Part shown: piece after piece, positions 7,418-8,767 of the stretch | How positions within the stretch are numbered: the first letter of the stretch is position 1 | How the letters are laid out: every line of letters begins with the position of its first letter | From: Flavobacteriales bacterium | Lineage (GTDB): Bacteria; Bacteroidota; Bacteroidia; Flavobacteriales; Parvicellaceae | Direction of reading: 5' to 3' | DNA: 8,767 bases | NCBI GenBank assembly: GCA_014239715.1 | Contig: JAAZYJ010000089.1 | Coordinates: 1-8,767 of the forward strand | Made by a program: the position numbers and the translations under genes | The notes under the pieces: generated by a model | Seen by the model: the letters and a program-made list of their open reading frames with translations, nothing else | Database searches by the model: none | What the model was told of the DNA's origin: nothing

Positions 7418-8389
7418 ATGTTTATTAAACAGGCAACAGATGGACGAAGCAAATGGTGGAAATACCTTATTGGAATTGGGGTAGTTTTCGTCGGTTGGCA
7501 GGTGATAGGAGCTGTCCCTATGATGGCAGTGCTGTTTACGAAAATTCATAGCCTCTATCAGCTCGAGGAGCTTCAACAGCCTTCGGAAATGGCTGAGCTG
7601 CTAGGTACTACCCAGTTTATCGTTCTGGCTCTGGTCATGTTTGTTTGTGGGTTGTTTTCGCTCTGGATCTGGATAAAGGGCGCACACAAACGAAAATTCA
7701 GAAGTCTGATCTCTGTTGGCAAAACGAATTACACTAAACTTTTCACCTCCTTTTTCATTACGTTTCTATACCATGGAGTTTTTCTGTGCGCAATCTATTT
7801 GCTACACCCAGAATGGTTGCAATGGAACTTTAACTTAGAGTCTTTTCTCTTTTTAATTGTTATTTGTGTTTTTCTGCTGCCTTTCCAGACCAGCTTTGAA
7901 GAAATATTTTTTAGGGGCTACTTGTTGCAGTGGTTGGGTGTTCTGCTGAAAAGCAAATTCTTGCCTCTAATCGTAACTTCAGTAGCATTCGGGCTGCTGC
8001 ATGCATTTAATCCGGAAGTGGCAACCTTGGGTTGGTCTTCGATGATCTACTACATAGGTTTTGGATTATTCATGGGTGTAATTACACTGATGGATGATGG
8101 GCTTGAACTTGCGCTGGGCTTTCATTGGGCGACTAATTTTGTCGGCTTTATTTTAGTCTCTAACAATTGGGGAGTTGTTCAAACTGATACTGTATTCAAA
8201 AATATAGCAGAGCCCTCTTTACTGATGGACATCATCTTGCCTACGGCATTATTACCTGTGGTTTATTTGATCTTTGCCAAAATGTATAAATGGAGGAGTA
8301 TTTCTACTCTGTTTGAAAGGGTGCAGCTGCCAGAATCTGCTGACGTAACTGAAGCCAACAATCACCCCAAAACTTTTACGGAGCTTTGA
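7418..8389 (+). CDS. CPBP-family intramembrane metalloprotease
   Basis: This 323-residue inner-membrane protein has about eight hydrophobic segments (roughly residues 15-40, 66-90, 105-127, 142-160, 177-193, 205-226, 230-250 and 265-287). It has the three motifs of the CPBP/Abi (Rce1-like) family: EEIFFRG at 161-167 (E161, E162, R166), FGLLH at 191-195 (H195) and HWATN at 236-240 (H236, N240). These Glu, His and Asn residues form the glutamate-type catalytic site in the eukaryotic relative Rce1, and all are intact here. Substrates of bacterial CPBP proteins are mostly unknown; some are linked to bacteriocin self-immunity or protein maturation, and neither is indicated here. A hydrophilic tail of about 35 residues follows the last membrane segment. 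The gene starts eight bases after cmk and its last 14 bases overlap the end of the convergent gene. Confidence 0.92.
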   Translation: MFIKQATDGRSKWWKYLIGIGVVFVGWQVIGAVPMMAVLFTKIHSLYQLEELQQPSEMAELLGTTQFIVLALVMFVCGLFSLWIWIKGAHKRKFRSLISVGKTNYTKLFTSFFITFLYHGVFLCAIYLLHPEWLQWNFNLESFLFLIVICVFLLPFQTSFEEIFFRGYLLQWLGVLLKSKFLPLIVTSVAFGLLHAFNPEVATLGWSSMIYYIGFGLFMGVITLMDDGLELALGFHWATNFVGFILVSNNWGVVQTDTVFKNIAEPSLLMDIILPTALLPVVYLIFAKMYKWRSISTLFERVQLPESADVTEANNHPKTFTEL

Positions 8390-8767
8390 AAAGCTTCCCT
8401 TTTGCAGTACCTGCTTTTCCTGAAACGTTAAAAACATAATTTCCGGATTTCCATTGCTGACTGTCAATTAAGATGTGATCTTTGGAAAAAGTTGCTTCAA
8501 AAACCAGCTGTCCGGTAATTGAAAATACACGTACATTTTTTTGAAATTGATCTCGGAATCGTAAAGTAAAAGAATCAAATTGTGTTTCAATTTTTACCGC
8601 TGGATCTTCTTCCTGAATATCCGCAGGAAGATCAAGCCTTAGCAAAAATAGCCCGTTGTGGCGATCCGACACAAGAATCCTCTCTGACGGAAGAAAGCAA
8701 TAAACACCCCATGCGCCTTCGAAATTTGTGCCGTCAGGACCTTGATATGTGTCGTAGTAGGCTACCC
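8376..8767 (-). CDS. Choice-of-anchor-B/LVIVD-like secreted protein with T9SS sorting domain (5' end outside the window)
   Basis: The minus-strand frame is open from the right edge to a TAA at 8378-8376, giving 129 visible residues of the C-terminus. It begins VAYYDTYQGPDGTNFEGAWG, then GVYCFLPSERILVSDRHNGL, then FLLRLD. This closely resembles the last blade of LVIVD-repeat or choice-of-anchor-B proteins (typically GAWGVYPxLPSGxILVSDxxxGLFVL). After an acidic linker (DIQEEDPAV), the last 55 or so residues match a type A T9SS C-terminal sorting domain (TIGR04183-like): VRVFSITGQLVFEATF, the middle IDSQQWKSGNYVFNV and the tail GKAGTAKGKLFKAP. The protein is therefore expected to cross the outer membrane through the T9SS and be attached or released there after the domain is cleaved. 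A GTG at 8672-8670 lies inside the conserved repeat and is not a true start. The binding partner or activity of the body of the protein cannot be seen here. Confidence 0.9.
   Translation of the reverse strand, partial: VAYYDTYQGPDGTNFEGAWGVYCFLPSERILVSDRHNGLFLLRLDLPADIQEEDPAVKIETQFDSFTLRFRDQFQKNVRVFSITGQLVFEATFSKDHILIDSQQWKSGNYVFNVSGKAGTAKGKLFKAP
8380..8403. terminator. Possible weak bidirectional terminator over the convergent stops
   Basis: GGAGCTT (8380-8386) can pair with AAGCTTC (8391-8397), with one G-T pair, around the four-base loop TGAA. On the plus strand a short TTTT (8400-8403) follows. On the minus strand, TTTT runs follow after the stem in the opposite direction. The hairpin sits on the CPBP stop codon and beside the stop of the convergent gene, where a shared terminator would be expected. 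The stem is short and the T runs are only four bases long, so this is tentative. Confidence 0.35.

Noticed and set aside
7274..7576. A 100-codon minus-strand reading frame across the cmk/CPBP junction
   Set aside because: It is antisense to two well-supported genes and has a Cys- and Ser-rich translation typical of reversed coding sequence.
8670..8672. GTG as the start of the minus-strand secreted protein
   Set aside because: The conserved LVIVD-type sequence continues upstream in the same frame to the window edge, so the GTG is an internal Val codon.
1..8767. tRNA, rRNA, CRISPR, insertion sequence or phage attachment features
   Set aside because: No tRNA-like cloverleaf, rRNA sequence, regularly spaced repeats, transposase gene or flanking inverted repeats were seen; nearly all of the window is accounted for by coding sequence.

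Overview
The window looks like ordinary chromosomal DNA from a member of the Bacteroidota, probably Flavobacteriales or a close relative. Four things point there. It encodes the type IX secretion (T9SS) outer-membrane protein PorQ. It encodes the end of a secreted protein carrying a T9SS C-terminal sorting domain. It has the Bacteroidota-specific GlmU-like protein. And the L31 gene is preceded by a Bacteroidota-type promoter (TTTG, then TAnnTTTG) rather than a -35/-10 promoter. Shine-Dalgarno sequences are weak or absent before the starts, which also fits this phylum. The genus cannot be told from sequence alone.

Layout: (1) 1-1254, minus strand, a lipoprotein with an Ig-like N-terminal region and a right-handed beta-helix region; it runs off the left edge without a stop. 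(2) 1255-1378, a divergent intergenic region with a good promoter for the plus strand. (3) 1379-1636, type B ribosomal protein L31, closed by a clear intrinsic terminator at 1657-1696. (4) 1718-2911, a GlmU-like left-handed beta-helix protein. (5) 2912-3115, a 204-base gap with a small direct repeat, a weak hairpin and a doubtful 27-codon reading frame that runs into the next gene. (6) 3116-8389, four plus-strand genes with short spacers: lon, porQ, cmk and a CPBP-family membrane protease. (7) 8376-8767, minus strand, the C-terminal end of a choice-of-anchor-B/LVIVD-like secreted protein with a T9SS sorting domain. Its stop lies inside the last codons of the CPBP gene, so the two genes overlap tail to tail by 14 bases.

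Most genes here are housekeeping: ribosome (L31), cytosolic protein quality control (Lon) and pyrimidine nucleotide metabolism (Cmk). They sit among envelope functions: PorQ in the outer membrane, a CPBP protease in the inner membrane, a probable lipoprotein and a probable T9SS cargo. PorQ is understood to work with PorU/PorV/PorZ in processing and attaching T9SS cargo, so the last gene is a plausible client of the machinery that includes PorQ, although the two genes are on opposite strands.

I found no RNA genes, mobile elements, CRISPR arrays, attachment sites or signs of recent transfer, and nothing that amounts to a clearly new system. The least understood items are the GlmU-like protein, which lacks the usual nucleotidyltransferase signature, the beta-helix lipoprotein, and the leader region of lon.
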